Assembly: GCF_014201805.1 (NCBI RefSeq)
Contig: NZ_JACHFK010000012.1
Location: 73,697 to 137,696 of the forward strand
Length of the DNA stretch: 64,000 nucleotides
Direction: 5' to 3'
DNA from: Deinococcus metalli
GTDB taxonomy: Bacteria > Deinococcota > Deinococci > Deinococcales > Deinococcaceae
Of the stretch, positions 13,155 through 22,789 are shown piece after piece. The position numbers were made by a program, and so were the translations under genes. Every line of letters starts with the position of its first letter. Position 1 is the stretch's first letter. The notes below the pieces were generated by a model. That model was not told where the DNA came from and ran no database searches. It saw nothing but the letters and a program-made list of their open reading frames with translations.

Positions 13155-13180
<26 letters not shown>
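11042..13180 (+). CDS. pta: Phosphate acetyltransferase, long form
   Basis: A 712 aa enzyme converting acetyl-CoA and phosphate to acetyl phosphate and CoA, paired with ackA. The N-terminal third is the P-loop-like domain found in long Pta proteins (APTRNGVGLSSTALGLARALE), the middle is a DRTGG-type regulatory domain, and from about residue 390 onward lies the catalytic PTA/PTB domain (IVLPEGDEPRTVQAAIRC, SGAVHTTANTVRPALQ, FPDLNTGNTTYKAVQR). A GAGGAGA ribosome-binding site precedes the ATG. Its 3' end overlaps the convergent cfa gene by 26 bp. Confidence 0.97.
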
Positions 13181-14561
<1,381 letters not shown>

Positions 14562-14566
14562 ACGCC

Positions 14567-14572
14567 ACGGTA
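14567..14572 (-). promoter_or_regulatory. -10 box of cfa (leaderless)
   Basis: TACCGT on the minus strand, 5 nt before the ATG at 14561. Confidence 0.5.
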
Positions 14573-14669
14573 GGACGGTGCGGGCCGTGAATCGGGACGC
14601 AGCAGACGTTTTGCGTTAAGGCCGAGTTGAGCGTTGCGTGAAGCCCGGTCAGCTGCTGTGGGCCTGGAG

Positions 14670-15782
14670 TCAGCGGCGCCGGGCGAGCCACAGCAGGCTG
14701 ATGCCCGCCACCACCGCGATCACGTCGGCGGCGTAGGCGGCGGGCACAGCCGCCAGTGCGCCCTTCTCGCCCATCACGCGGAACACGCTGCCGGTCGCGT
14801 AGTACGCGAAGCTCAGCAGCAGCGCCCACACCAGACCCAGGTTGCGGCCGGTGCGGAAACTGAACACCGCCAGCGCCGCCGCGAAGAACGCCAGGGCCAG
14901 CGCCGCGAGCGGCTGCGCGAACTTCAGGTGCAGCGCCGTGAAGTCGGCGGGGGCCTGCACGCCCTGCTGCCGGTACGCCCGGGTGCGCGCCAGCAGCTCC
15001 GGCAGCGGCGTGTCGATGGCCCTCTGCGCGCCGCCGCTGGTGTCCAGGTCGGCCTGCACGTCCTGCACCGGCAGCGTGCCGGTCTGGAAGCTGAGGACCG
15101 TCAGGGGCCGGCCGTCCTGGTACGTGATGCGCTGCCCGCCCTGGAGTTCCAGCACATTGCTGCCGGGCCGCAGGCGCCCGCTGCGCGCGGTGATGACCTC
15201 GCGGGGCGGCAGGCCCGGCTGCATCGCCACGATCCGCAGGTCGCGCAGTTCGCCGCCCGGCAGGATCTGGCCGACCGAGATCGCGCGGTCCAGCGCGTCC
15301 CGCAGCACCACGGTCTGTCTGCCCGGACCCTGGCCGTCCAGCCCGATCACACGCGGGTTGTCGAACACGATGCGCTGCTTGACCTTGCGGTCCTCGACCT
15401 TGGCGCGCGGCACGACGCCCTCGCCCAGTGCGAAGGCAAGGACCGTCACAGCCAGGCCGAGACCCAGCACCGGGCGGAACAGGCGGGTGGCGGGAATGCC
15501 GCTGGCCAGCGCGCCCTTGATCTCCGAATCCGCCGACAGGCGCGACAGGCCCAGCAGCGTGGCGAACATCAGCGCGATGGGGAGCGCGGTCGCGGTCGCC
15601 TCAGGGATGTTCAGGGCGACCGCGCGGGCGACCAGCAGCGGGTCGGCGCCCTTGGCGAGCAGAGGCGCGATCACGTCCGACAGCAGCGCGAGGACCAGCA
15701 GCAGGATCACCACCGCCAGCGCCCCGAAGAGCAGCGGCAGGATCTCGTTCAGTACGTACGCTTCGAAGCGTTTGACCCTCAC
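14670..15782 (-). CDS. LptF/LptG (YjgP/YjgQ) family permease, second gene
   Basis: A 370 aa inner-membrane protein. Membrane helices sit at both ends (for example LNEILPLLFGALAVVILLLVLALLSDV and FFAAALAVFSFRTGRNLGLVWALLLSFAYYATGSV) with a periplasmic beta-rich domain between them, the jellyroll arrangement of the Lpt permeases. GTG start at 15782, 10 bp after the upstream permease. The frame is open further upstream, but only inside that gene. In other bacteria LptF and LptG form the membrane part of the lipopolysaccharide exporter. Deinococcus is not known to make LPS, so the cargo is uncertain. Confidence 0.8.
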   Translation of the reverse strand: MRVKRFEAYVLNEILPLLFGALAVVILLLVLALLSDVIAPLLAKGADPLLVARAVALNIPEATATALPIALMFATLLGLSRLSADSEIKGALASGIPATRLFRPVLGLGLAVTVLAFALGEGVVPRAKVEDRKVKQRIVFDNPRVIGLDGQGPGRQTVVLRDALDRAISVGQILPGGELRDLRIVAMQPGLPPREVITARSGRLRPGSNVLELQGGQRITYQDGRPLTVLSFQTGTLPVQDVQADLDTSGGAQRAIDTPLPELLARTRAYRQQGVQAPADFTALHLKFAQPLAALALAFFAAALAVFSFRTGRNLGLVWALLLSFAYYATGSVFRVMGEKGALAAVPAAYAADVIAVVAGISLLWLARRR

Positions 15783-15792
15783 GCCGGCGTCC

Positions 15793-16842
15793 TCACCGCA
15801 GCCGCCACGCGAGCGCGCCGGCCAGCAGCAGGAACACCGCGTTCGGCAGCCACGCCGCCAGCGTGGGATCCATGGCCCCGGCGCGCGCCAGGCTGGGCAC
15901 GGTCGTCCACAGCACGTAGAACGCCGCGATGAACACGACCACGCTGGCAAAGGCAGCGGCGCGGTTGCGGATCAGCAGGCCCAGCACGCCGGCCGCGGCG
16001 GCGAACACCAGCGCGGTCAGCGGATCGGCGTAGCGCGTGGCGAGCTGGAAGGTGTAGTCGCGGCGCTGGGTGTCATCCAGCGTGCCGCTCGCCAGGACGC
16101 GGCGCAGGTCGGACGTCACCAGCTGCCGCGAGTCCTGTACGGGCGGTTCCAGCGTGTCGCCCTGCGGCAGCACCAACGGCGTGGACCGGTGCACGGGGTC
16201 CTGGCCGGGCCGCACGATCCACGCGTCCTGAAGCGTCCACGTGCGCCCGGCAGTGTCCCACGTGCCGCTGCTGGCCGTGATGGTCTCGTCGCCGCGCTGC
16301 ACCATCACGCCCTGGAGCTGCGCGACGCTGGCGCTGCCGCTGTCCGTGGTCACGCGGCCGGCGTAGTACAGCGCGCCGGGCGGGGCGTAGGTGTACTTGT
16401 CCTGCTGCGGCGCGGGCGGCGGGCTGTCGTAGATGTCGTACCACGCCTTGTTGAACCACACGTCCAGCCCGGCCGGCACCAGCCGGTCCGCGTTGAAGAA
16501 GGCCAGCGCGCCCACCACCGCGAAGGGCAGCGCGAGCGGCCACACCAGATTCAACGGCCGGATGCCGCCTGCGCTGATCGCCTTGAGTTCGCTGTCCTGC
16601 TGCATGCGCGAGAACGCCAGCAAGATGGCGAACGCCACGGCCATCACCAGCGCCTTGTTCAGGAAGCTGGGCAGGATACTCAGAAACGCGAAGGCCGCCT
16701 TGCCGAAAGGCGCGTGGTAGGAGATCAGATTCGAGACGGTGCTGCTCAGCGCGTCGGTCATCTGCAGGATCATGAACAGCGCGATGCCGGCTCCATACCA
16801 GCGGAGAACCTCCTTCAGGACGGAGCGGGTGAGCAGCGGCAC
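15793..16842 (-). CDS. LptF/LptG (YjgP/YjgQ) family permease, first gene
   Basis: A 349 aa partner of the downstream permease with the same plan: N-terminal helices (RWYGAGIALFMILQMTDAL, ALVMAVAFAILLAFSRMQQDSELKA), a central periplasmic domain, and C-terminal helices. The conserved cytoplasmic segment FSRMQQDSELKAISAGG matches the family coupling-helix region. GTG start at 16842, with TAGAAT 7 nt upstream. No LptB-type ATPase is encoded nearby. Together the pair would export a lipid or envelope component. Confidence 0.8.
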   Translation of the reverse strand: MPLLTRSVLKEVLRWYGAGIALFMILQMTDALSSTVSNLISYHAPFGKAAFAFLSILPSFLNKALVMAVAFAILLAFSRMQQDSELKAISAGGIRPLNLVWPLALPFAVVGALAFFNADRLVPAGLDVWFNKAWYDIYDSPPPAPQQDKYTYAPPGALYYAGRVTTDSGSASVAQLQGVMVQRGDETITASSGTWDTAGRTWTLQDAWIVRPGQDPVHRSTPLVLPQGDTLEPPVQDSRQLVTSDLRRVLASGTLDDTQRRDYTFQLATRYADPLTALVFAAAAGVLGLLIRNRAAAFASVVVFIAAFYVLWTTVPSLARAGAMDPTLAAWLPNAVFLLLAGALAWRLR

Positions 16843-16849
16843 GCGCCGG

Positions 16850-16855
16850 ATTCTA
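16850..16855 (-). promoter_or_regulatory. -10 box of the permease pair (leaderless)
   Basis: TAGAAT on the minus strand, 7 nt before the GTG at 16842. Confidence 0.5.
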
Positions 16856-16873
16856 GCGGCCCGGCATGAGGAC

Positions 16874-16900
16874 GGGGCCGGGGAGTGTCTCCCGGCCCCT
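16874..16900 (-). terminator. Hairpin after ddrC
   Basis: GGGGCCGG(G)GAG and CTCCCGGCCCC pair with one bulged G around a 3 nt loop, about 20 bp past the ddrC stop. There is no T-run, so it is a weak intrinsic terminator or an RNA 3'-end stabiliser. Confidence 0.4.
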
Positions 16901-16918
16901 GGAACGTGAGCGTGAGTG

Positions 16919-17614
16919 TCAGCCTGCCTGGGTCGGCAGCGGCGTTTCCCAGCCCAGCCGCTCGCGCCGCGCGACGAACTGGTGGAGTTTCAGGATGGCG
17001 TCGTTGCCCTGTGCGCCCTTCTCCTGGATGGCGCGGGCGGTGGCGGTGTCCAGGTAGGCCAGGCGCAGCAGTTCGGTGCTGCTCAGGCCGTCGCGGGTCT
17101 GTTTCACGCCGCGCTCGCGGCGGATGGTCGCGGAGTCCGTGCCGAGCACGCTGCGGTTGCTGATCGAACCGAGTTGGCCGTACACGTTGCCCTCGCCGCC
17201 GTGCCGGGCGACGGTGCTCATCAGTTCGCGGCGGGCGTGGGTGCTCTCCAGGCGGGCGGTCAGCCAGCGCCTCGCCTCGGGATCGGGGTTGCGTTCGGCG
17301 ACCTGGGCGGCCAGCCGGACGTCGCCCTGCATGGCGCGCACCAGCAGGTCCTGGGCGCGTTTGCGCCAGCGCCTGGCCTGAGGCGTGTCCAGCGTGAAGG
17401 CCAGCCGCGCGAAGTCCGGCACGCTCAGGGTGGGTTCCGGCCCGACGCCGAAGTCGCGCGGCTCGGCGCCGAGGTCGTGTTCCTGGGCCAGGGCATTCCA
17501 CTCGCGGTCGGCCACGCCGAGCTGGCTCAGGGCGGTGGGAGCATGGAGGAGTCCGTCGGCGCTGATGGGCAGCCGGACGGTGCCGAATTCAAGGGTCAAC
17601 GGAGCGTTCTTCAT
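16919..17614 (-). CDS. ddrC: DNA damage response protein DdrC
   Basis: A 231 aa protein with the length and N-terminus (MKNAPLTLEFGTVRLPISADG) I associate with Deinococcus DdrC, a nucleoid-associated DNA-binding protein induced by radiation. In the known protein an N-terminal winged-helix region is followed by a helical dimerisation domain; here the second part holds the segment RSVLGTDSATIRRERGVKQT. Independent support is the perfect-length response motif 20 bp upstream and the leaderless -10 box. It is expected to be repressed by DdrO and released when the IrrE protease cleaves DdrO. DdrC is reported to bridge and compact DNA after damage. Confidence 0.85.
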   Translation of the reverse strand: MKNAPLTLEFGTVRLPISADGLLHAPTALSQLGVADREWNALAQEHDLGAEPRDFGVGPEPTLSVPDFARLAFTLDTPQARRWRKRAQDLLVRAMQGDVRLAAQVAERNPDPEARRWLTARLESTHARRELMSTVARHGGEGNVYGQLGSISNRSVLGTDSATIRRERGVKQTRDGLSSTELLRLAYLDTATARAIQEKGAQGNDAILKLHQFVARRERLGWETPLPTQAG

Positions 17615-17620
17615 GCGAAT

Positions 17621-17626
17621 ATCTTA
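17621..17626 (-). promoter_or_regulatory. -10 box of ddrC (leaderless)
   Basis: TAAGAT on the minus strand, 6 nt before the ddrC ATG. Confidence 0.7.
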
Positions 17627-17633
17627 GCATGAA

Positions 17634-17650
17634 TTATGCCAATAGCATAA
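17634..17650 (-). promoter_or_regulatory. Radiation/desiccation response motif (RDRM) of ddrC
   Basis: On the minus strand the site reads TTATGCTATTGGCATAA, which differs from the consensus TTATGTCATTGACATAA at three positions and keeps the palindromic arms TTATG/CATAA. It lies just upstream of the ddrC -10 box, where the DdrO repressor binds in other Deinococcus genes. Confidence 0.9.
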
Positions 17651-17847
17651 TCGGAAGCTGACTCTGTCTTCACACTCAAAAGGCAATAATCGACGTCTCA
17701 GACAGGGTTTCGAGAAGGCGTCGCAAGCCCACTCATCGCCGGATCATCCGTGGATTGAACCGACTCGCCGGCGCTGTCCGCAGCGGCGTTCTGTCCACGC
17801 CCGGCGGGGGGTCACCGGACCCGACAGGACGCTCTGGGTCAGCGGGC
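17651..17847. other. Intergenic stretch with no recognised feature
   Basis: Between the RDRM and the repeat unit I find no credible gene. The open frame crossing it on the minus strand has no ribosome-binding site and runs through the insertion sequence. A CGTCTCAGAC decamer at about 17692 recurs near 55430 between two tandem repeat units, which may be chance. Confidence 0.4.
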
Positions 17848-17912
17848 AATAAAAAAGCCGCCCAGCGGGCGGTGATGTCCGAAACTATAGCGCGGTATTC
17901 ACGATCCGTCAA
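17848..17912 (-). repeat. Promoter-terminator repeat, copy A
   Basis: On the minus strand: TTGACG (17907-17912), 17 bp, TATAGT (17884-17889), then a CCGCCC/GGGCGG hairpin with 3 nt loop and a TTTTTT run. The layout and many bases are shared with the three copies at 55.3-55.7 kb. Before the IS insertion its -35 box lay a few bases after the stop codon of the SRPBCC gene, whose transcript its hairpin would also have ended. It points toward ddrC. Confidence 0.8.
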
Positions 17913-17945
17913 ATCTATCCAGTGCTTGGTCGTGGATTCAAAGGC

Positions 17946-18275
17946 ATGACAGGAGTTCAATGGAGTATGAATGCTCCACCCTGCACCGCGTGCGGTGGCG
18001 TCTACACCGTCAAGAATGGTCATGCTCACACCGGGAGACAACGCTACTTGTGCCGGGTCTGCGGGCATCAATTCACCATCCATCCTCCGCACCATCGCAT
18101 TTCGGCCGAAACAGAGGAACTGGTGGATCGTTTGCTGAGCGAACGCATCTCGCATCGAGGCATCTGCCGCGTGACTGGGGTGAGTCGTTCTTGGTTCCGT
18201 CGCCATTTGATGAAGCTGCACGGCATCGTGCAGCACGGCTTTGAGCTCGTTGACGACTCCGCAAAAAAACAATGA
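17946..18275 (+). CDS. insA: IS1-type InsA-like protein
   Basis: A 109 aa zinc-ribbon and helix-turn-helix protein. CTACGGVYTV and CRVCGHQF supply the two Cys-x2-Cys pairs, followed by HISAETEELVDRLLSERISHRGICRVTGVSRSWF, a helix-turn-helix that would bind the element's ends. Alone it should repress and compete with the fusion transposase. The ATG at 17946 is chosen because an earlier GTG at 17922 lies outside the element, in the target duplication. A run of seven A plus C (18263-18270) just before the stop allows a -1 slip into the next frame. Confidence 0.85.
   Translation: MTGVQWSMNAPPCTACGGVYTVKNGHAHTGRQRYLCRVCGHQFTIHPPHHRISAETEELVDRLLSERISHRGICRVTGVSRSWFRRHLMKLHGIVQHGFELVDDSAKKQ
18263..18270 (+). 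promoter_or_regulatory. Programmed -1 frameshift site between insA and insB'
   Basis: AAAAAAAC lies directly before the InsA stop. Slipping back one base on the lysine codons continues into the InsB frame and makes the InsAB' transposase, as in IS1. Confidence 0.7.
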
Positions 18276-18688
18276 GCACTCCAGCACCAGCGACGCTGGT
18301 GCTGGAGTGCGATGAGTTATGCACCTTTGTCGGTCGCCATGACCGCCCACGCTGGATTTGGTTGGCGATGGATCGGGCCACCCGACGTATCGTCGGCTGC
18401 TTCATTGGCCAACGAGACGCGCCTGGCGCATTCGGATTGTGGCAGAGCATCCCAGCGCCCTACCTTGACGCGGTGTGTCACACCGATGGTTTGCGCTTCT
18501 ATCGCGGCGTAGTCTTCGGTGCGTTGCACCGGATCGGCGGTACCCAGCACATCGAACGCGATGGCGCCACATTACGCCTGAGATTGGCCCATCTGGTGCG
18601 TCAATCCCTGTCCTTTAGCCGTCAGCAGACCACCCTCGAAACCCTCGTCTGGCTCTTTCTTCACCGCTACAACACGTCATTATCTTGA
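18272..18688 (+). CDS. insB: IS1-type InsB' transposase (catalytic part, made as InsAB' fusion)
   Basis: A 138 aa frame overlapping insA by ATGA. It carries the IS1 DDE core: LECDELCTFVG (first acid), CHTDGLRFY (second), and the ERDGATLRLRLAHLVRQSLSFSR segment that matches the IS1 region holding the last acid and the basic end. All three acids are present, so the enzyme may be active. The ATG inside the slippery region need not be used if the fusion is made by frameshifting. Confidence 0.85.
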   Translation: MSTPAPATLVLECDELCTFVGRHDRPRWIWLAMDRATRRIVGCFIGQRDAPGAFGLWQSIPAPYLDAVCHTDGLRFYRGVVFGALHRIGGTQHIERDGATLRLRLAHLVRQSLSFSRQQTTLETLVWLFLHRYNTSLS

Positions 18689-19147
18689 ATGCCACGACCC
18701 AGTGCTTCCAAGCAGGACGTCGCCCAGTTTCAGCAGCGCGGCGTTCCAGTAGAACGGCAGGTGCTGGCGCTCGGGCCCGGCCGGGACGTTGCCATGGGAG
18801 ACCTCCAGCCGCGTGCCGTCTCCCTCGGGCGTGAGGGTAAACTGCACCACGGGGAGGTCCGCCCCGGTGTAGGGGCGGCCGGACAGGGACGTCCAATACG
18901 TGAAGCGCACAAGGCGCACCGGCACCACCTCCAGCACCGTGCCGCGGTTCTCGAAGGGCACGCCATGCAGGTCGCCGGTCATGTGCAGGGACGCGCCGAC
19001 CGTCCAGGTCACGGCGATGTGCAGCGGGAAGTCGGCCATCCAGCCGGCCATGCGCTGCGGGGTGACGATCGCCGGCCACACCAGGGCCGGTGCGACGGGC
19101 AGGAGGATCTCCCGCCGCACGGCTTCGCGGGGCGTTCCAGCCGTCAT
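18680..19147 (-). CDS. SRPBCC (AHSA1-like) protein, 3' end rewritten by IS insertion
   Basis: A 155 aa protein with the START-like pattern of activator-of-Hsp90-type and polyketide-cyclase-like proteins: LPVAPALVWPAIVTPQRMAGWMADF at the N-terminus, then GTVLEVVPVRLVRFTYW and QFTLTPEGDGTRLEVSHGN. The ligand is unknown. Its last residues SWHSR come from the IS end. Removing the element and one target copy restores GGA-AGC-ACT-GGA-TAG, so the original protein stopped after LLGSTG at 150 aa. Its ATG overlaps the stop of the upstream membrane protein. Probably still functional. Confidence 0.75.
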   Translation of the reverse strand: MTAGTPREAVRREILLPVAPALVWPAIVTPQRMAGWMADFPLHIAVTWTVGASLHMTGDLHGVPFENRGTVLEVVPVRLVRFTYWTSLSGRPYTGADLPVVQFTLTPEGDGTRLEVSHGNVPAGPERQHLPFYWNAALLKLGDVLLGSTGSWHSR

Positions 19148-19488
19148 GCCAGCGGGGTCCTCGCACGGGTCTCGCGCCGGATGACCTCCAGCCAGTTCAC
19201 GGCGACGTACAGCGGCACGAACGCCAGTGCGGTGGTGCCAATGCCCAGCAGCGCGGCGATCACCGCCGTGGGCGCCCTGCCTGGCACGGCTCCGAGGAAG
19301 ACGCCCAGCGCCGTGATCGGCACCACGTACGGCACCATGGTCGTGGCCGCCACCGTCAGCAGCACGCCCCACATGGCGCGCACGCCCAGATCGCGCCGAC
19401 CGACCCACACGCCGTACGCCAGGATCGTGGCGGCGGCCAGCACGCCGGCACTGGTGCCGCCACCGCCCAGGGTGATGGTCTGGTTCAT
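19144..19488 (-). CDS. Small membrane protein of unknown function
   Basis: A 114 aa protein with three or four hydrophobic segments (SAGVLAAATILAYGVWV, AMWGVLLTVAATTMVPYVV, ITALGVFLGAV, AVIAALLGIGTTALAFVPLYVAV). The start at 19488 is supported by TACCGT (19495-19500) 6 nt upstream. The frame extends 21 codons further up, but that stretch contains the promoter. ATGA overlap with the SRPBCC gene makes a two-gene operon. No family recognised. Confidence 0.65.
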   Translation of the reverse strand: MNQTITLGGGGTSAGVLAAATILAYGVWVGRRDLGVRAMWGVLLTVAATTMVPYVVPITALGVFLGAVPGRAPTAVIAALLGIGTTALAFVPLYVAVNWLEVIRRETRARTPLA

Positions 19489-19494
19489 TCCCAC

Positions 19495-19500
19495 ACGGTA
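19495..19500 (-). promoter_or_regulatory. -10 box of the small membrane protein gene (leaderless)
   Basis: TACCGT on the minus strand, 6 nt before the ATG at 19488. Confidence 0.5.
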
Positions 19501-19586
19501 GACCTGCCGGCCGCCGCGCGGTGCGTCAGGTCGCGTGGCGGATGCACGCAACGCCCGCGCAACGCCGCCCGGCGCACCCTGCGGTC

Positions 19587-20285
19587 ATGAACCGACACCT
19601 GCGGTCCGCTGCGCTGCTCGTCCTCGTGTGTGCCCTGCTGAGCGCGTGCGGGAGCAGTGGTGCGGGCACACCGACCCCGGCGGCCATTCCCGGCACCACG
19701 CTGAGTTTCGCGCTGGAGGAAGGGGCGCTGGGGAACTCCGCGTGGACCTACGGGGCCGGCACACTGACGCTGCGGGGCCTGGACACCACGAACACCAGCG
19801 TGCCCGGCCCGGTGATCGCCACGGCCAGCGTCAACGCCCTGGGGATGGGCAGCGTGAGCCTGCCGGGCAGTGCCGGCGGCATCGTTGCCAAGACGAACCT
19901 GTCCCCGAAGGCCGCGCCGCAGGTGATCGGCGACCTGTCCTCGTCGTGTCTGTCCACCGTGACCGAATCCGCGCCGGGCACGCAGGCGCTGCTCGTGACC
20001 GGCGCGGACTTCGCCTCGAACCAGGGCGGGGTGGCGCTGAACGAGGTGACCATCACCCCGAAAGGCTCGGAATTCGTCAGCACCCGCCACGTCCCGGTCT
20101 TCGTCACGCAGGACGACACGGTCAGCGGCTCGCTGAAGTGCAGCTCCAAGATCACGATCTCGCTCGACCTGCCGTTCAAGAAGGGCTGGAACATGCTGCT
20201 GGTCACGGTCGACTTCGCGGCCGGGACCTTCGCCTTCAGTCTGGATAGCGGCACCTCGCTGCACTACATCCCTGAAACGAACTGA
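19587..20285 (+). CDS. Predicted lipoprotein of unknown function
   Basis: A 232 aa secreted protein. The N-terminus [24 protein letters not shown] is a lipoprotein signal with lipobox LSAC. The mature part is Thr/Ser/Gly-rich and beta-like with only two further cysteines ([15 protein letters not shown]). No known domain is recognised. The frame is open upstream to 19521, but the signal peptide fixes the ATG at 19587. It is divergent from the small membrane gene and convergent with fumC. Confidence 0.7.
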   Translation: MNRHLRSAALLVLVCALLSACGSSGAGTPTPAAIPGTTLSFALEEGALGNSAWTYGAGTLTLRGLDTTNTSVPGPVIATASVNALGMGSVSLPGSAGGIVAKTNLSPKAAPQVIGDLSSSCLSTVTESAPGTQALLVTGADFASNQGGVALNEVTITPKGSEFVSTRHVPVFVTQDDTVSGSLKCSSKITISLDLPFKKGWNMLLVTVDFAAGTFAFSLDSGTSLHYIPETN

Positions 20286-20295
20286 CCCCGAAGCG

Positions 20296-20326
20296 GAGGG
20301 GCGGCCCAGACCCGGCGCCGCCCCTC
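20296..20326. terminator. Hairpin between lipoprotein gene and fumC
   Basis: GAGGGGCGGC and GCCGCCCCTC form a perfect 10 bp stem with an 11 nt loop between two convergent genes. There is no T-run on either side. Confidence 0.55.
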
Positions 20327-20341
20327 TCCCCTCCCCCGCGT

Positions 20342-21736
<1,395 letters not shown>

Positions 21737-21790
21737 GACGCTCCAGTGTATAGGCGCGGGCGAGACCCCCGGCGCGGCGGCGGGTCCTGT

Positions 21791-21806
21791 CTTGAAGAAA
21801 AGCGAC
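21791..21806. promoter_or_regulatory. Putative AraC-type site, copy 1
   Basis: CTTGAAGAAAAGCGAC lies upstream of the first AraC gene. An inverted copy with one mismatch (15 of 16) is at 22741-22756 in front of the MFS gene. Two near-identical sites at the two ends of the regulator gene suggest one protein controls both promoters. Confidence 0.5.
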
Positions 21807-21864
21807 GTCCGCCCCCGACCGTTCGGTGGAGGCGGCCGCAGACGCCGTCTGCCACAGTGGAGCC

Positions 21865-22728
21865 GTGGCCCGCCGCGTGCTTCCGCCCTCCCCGGCCCTG
21901 ACGGGGCTGGTGCAGGTGTACTGGCTGCTGGTCGAGGACCATCCGCGCGCCGAGCAGCACGTGTTCCTGCCCGAGCACACCGCGCACCTGACCTTCCACG
22001 CGGGGCGCTCGTGGGCGCTCGGCCCCGGAGGGGTGCGGACGCCCCTGCCGCGGGCGACGCTGGACGGCCTGGTCGTCACGCCCGCGCACGTGCTCTCGGA
22101 GGGGCCGGTGCGGGCGCTGCGGGCGGAACTGTACCCGTGGGCGGCGCGGCAGCTGTTCGGCTGGAGCTACCCGGACGGGTCGCTGGACCTGCTCTCGGGC
22201 GCGGCGGGGCCGGACGCCGTGCCGGCGGCGCGCGGCATCATGGCGGCCCTGACCGCACATGACGACGACACGGCAGTGGGTCTGCTGGACAGCTGGCTGC
22301 GGCGCCGGCTGACCGCGCAGGGCCGCCCGCCCGGCGCCGGCGTGCAGGCGGCCGTGCAGCTCTACCACAGCGGCGGACAGCGCCGGGTGGGTGACCTGGC
22401 CGATGACCTGGGCCTGAGCGCCCGCACGCTGGAGCGGCAGTTCGCCCAAGAGGTCGGGATCGGCGCGAAGACCCTGGCGCGCCTGATCCGCTTCGAGTCG
22501 GCGCACAACGCCCTGTCGCACGACCCGCAGACCCCGCTGGCCGCCCTGGCCTACGACCTGGGCTTCGCCGACCAGGCCCACCTGACCCGCGAGTTCCGCG
22601 CCCTGGCGGGCCTGACCCCCGGCACCTACGCCACCCTGAGCGCCCGGCGGCCGCGCGACCCGGACCCGTCCTCCCAGGCCGACCCGCGCGTGGTGCTGCC
22701 CGCGTTGCCCGGCGAGGGCCGCCTGTAA
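21865..22728 (+). CDS. AraC family transcriptional regulator, paralogue 1
   Basis: A 287 aa regulator with an N-terminal sensing domain and a C-terminal AraC double helix-turn-helix ([41 protein letters not shown], then [29 protein letters not shown]). The GTG at 21865 is chosen because it aligns with the start of the paralogue at 24132 ([14 protein letters not shown] against PPDARLRGLVRTYW) and has CACAGT 6 nt upstream. An ATG 13 codons earlier is the alternative. It lies 61 bp before the MFS gene on the same strand. Confidence 0.85.
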   Translation: MARRVLPPSPALTGLVQVYWLLVEDHPRAEQHVFLPEHTAHLTFHAGRSWALGPGGVRTPLPRATLDGLVVTPAHVLSEGPVRALRAELYPWAARQLFGWSYPDGSLDLLSGAAGPDAVPAARGIMAALTAHDDDTAVGLLDSWLRRRLTAQGRPPGAGVQAAVQLYHSGGQRRVGDLADDLGLSARTLERQFAQEVGIGAKTLARLIRFESAHNALSHDPQTPLAALAYDLGFADQAHLTREFRALAGLTPGTYATLSARRPRDPDPSSQADPRVVLPALPGEGRL

Positions 22729-22740
22729 CGGCCCCGCGCT

Positions 22741-22756
22741 GTCGGTTTTCTTCAAG
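22741..22756. promoter_or_regulatory. Putative AraC-type site, copy 2
   Basis: Reverse-complement copy of the 21791 site (CTTGAAGAAAACCGAC on the minus strand), 21 bp upstream of the MFS -10 box. Confidence 0.5.
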
Positions 22757-22777
22757 CTGGCCGGCCCACGTCACGCC

Positions 22778-22783
22778 TAGCCT
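22778..22783 (+). promoter_or_regulatory. -10 box of the MFS gene (leaderless)
   Basis: TAGCCT, 6 nt before the ATG at 22790. Confidence 0.6.
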
Positions 22784-22789
22784 CTCAGC

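Larger units (their letters stand above)
17928..18699 (+). mobile_element. IS1-type insertion sequence, complete, 772 bp
   Basis: Imperfect terminal inverted repeats start with GGTCGTGG at both ends and continue with ATTCAA. An 8 bp target duplication CAGTGCTT flanks it (17920-17927 and 18700-18707). Inside are InsA-like and InsB-like frames in -1 register joined by a slippery A-run. Length, gene order and frameshift all match IS1. The exact duplication suggests a recent insertion. Confidence 0.9.

Noticed and set aside
17733..18350. 205-codon minus-strand frame crossing the IS
   Set aside because: It runs across the IS border and antisense to the transposase, so it did not exist before insertion and has no ribosome-binding site.
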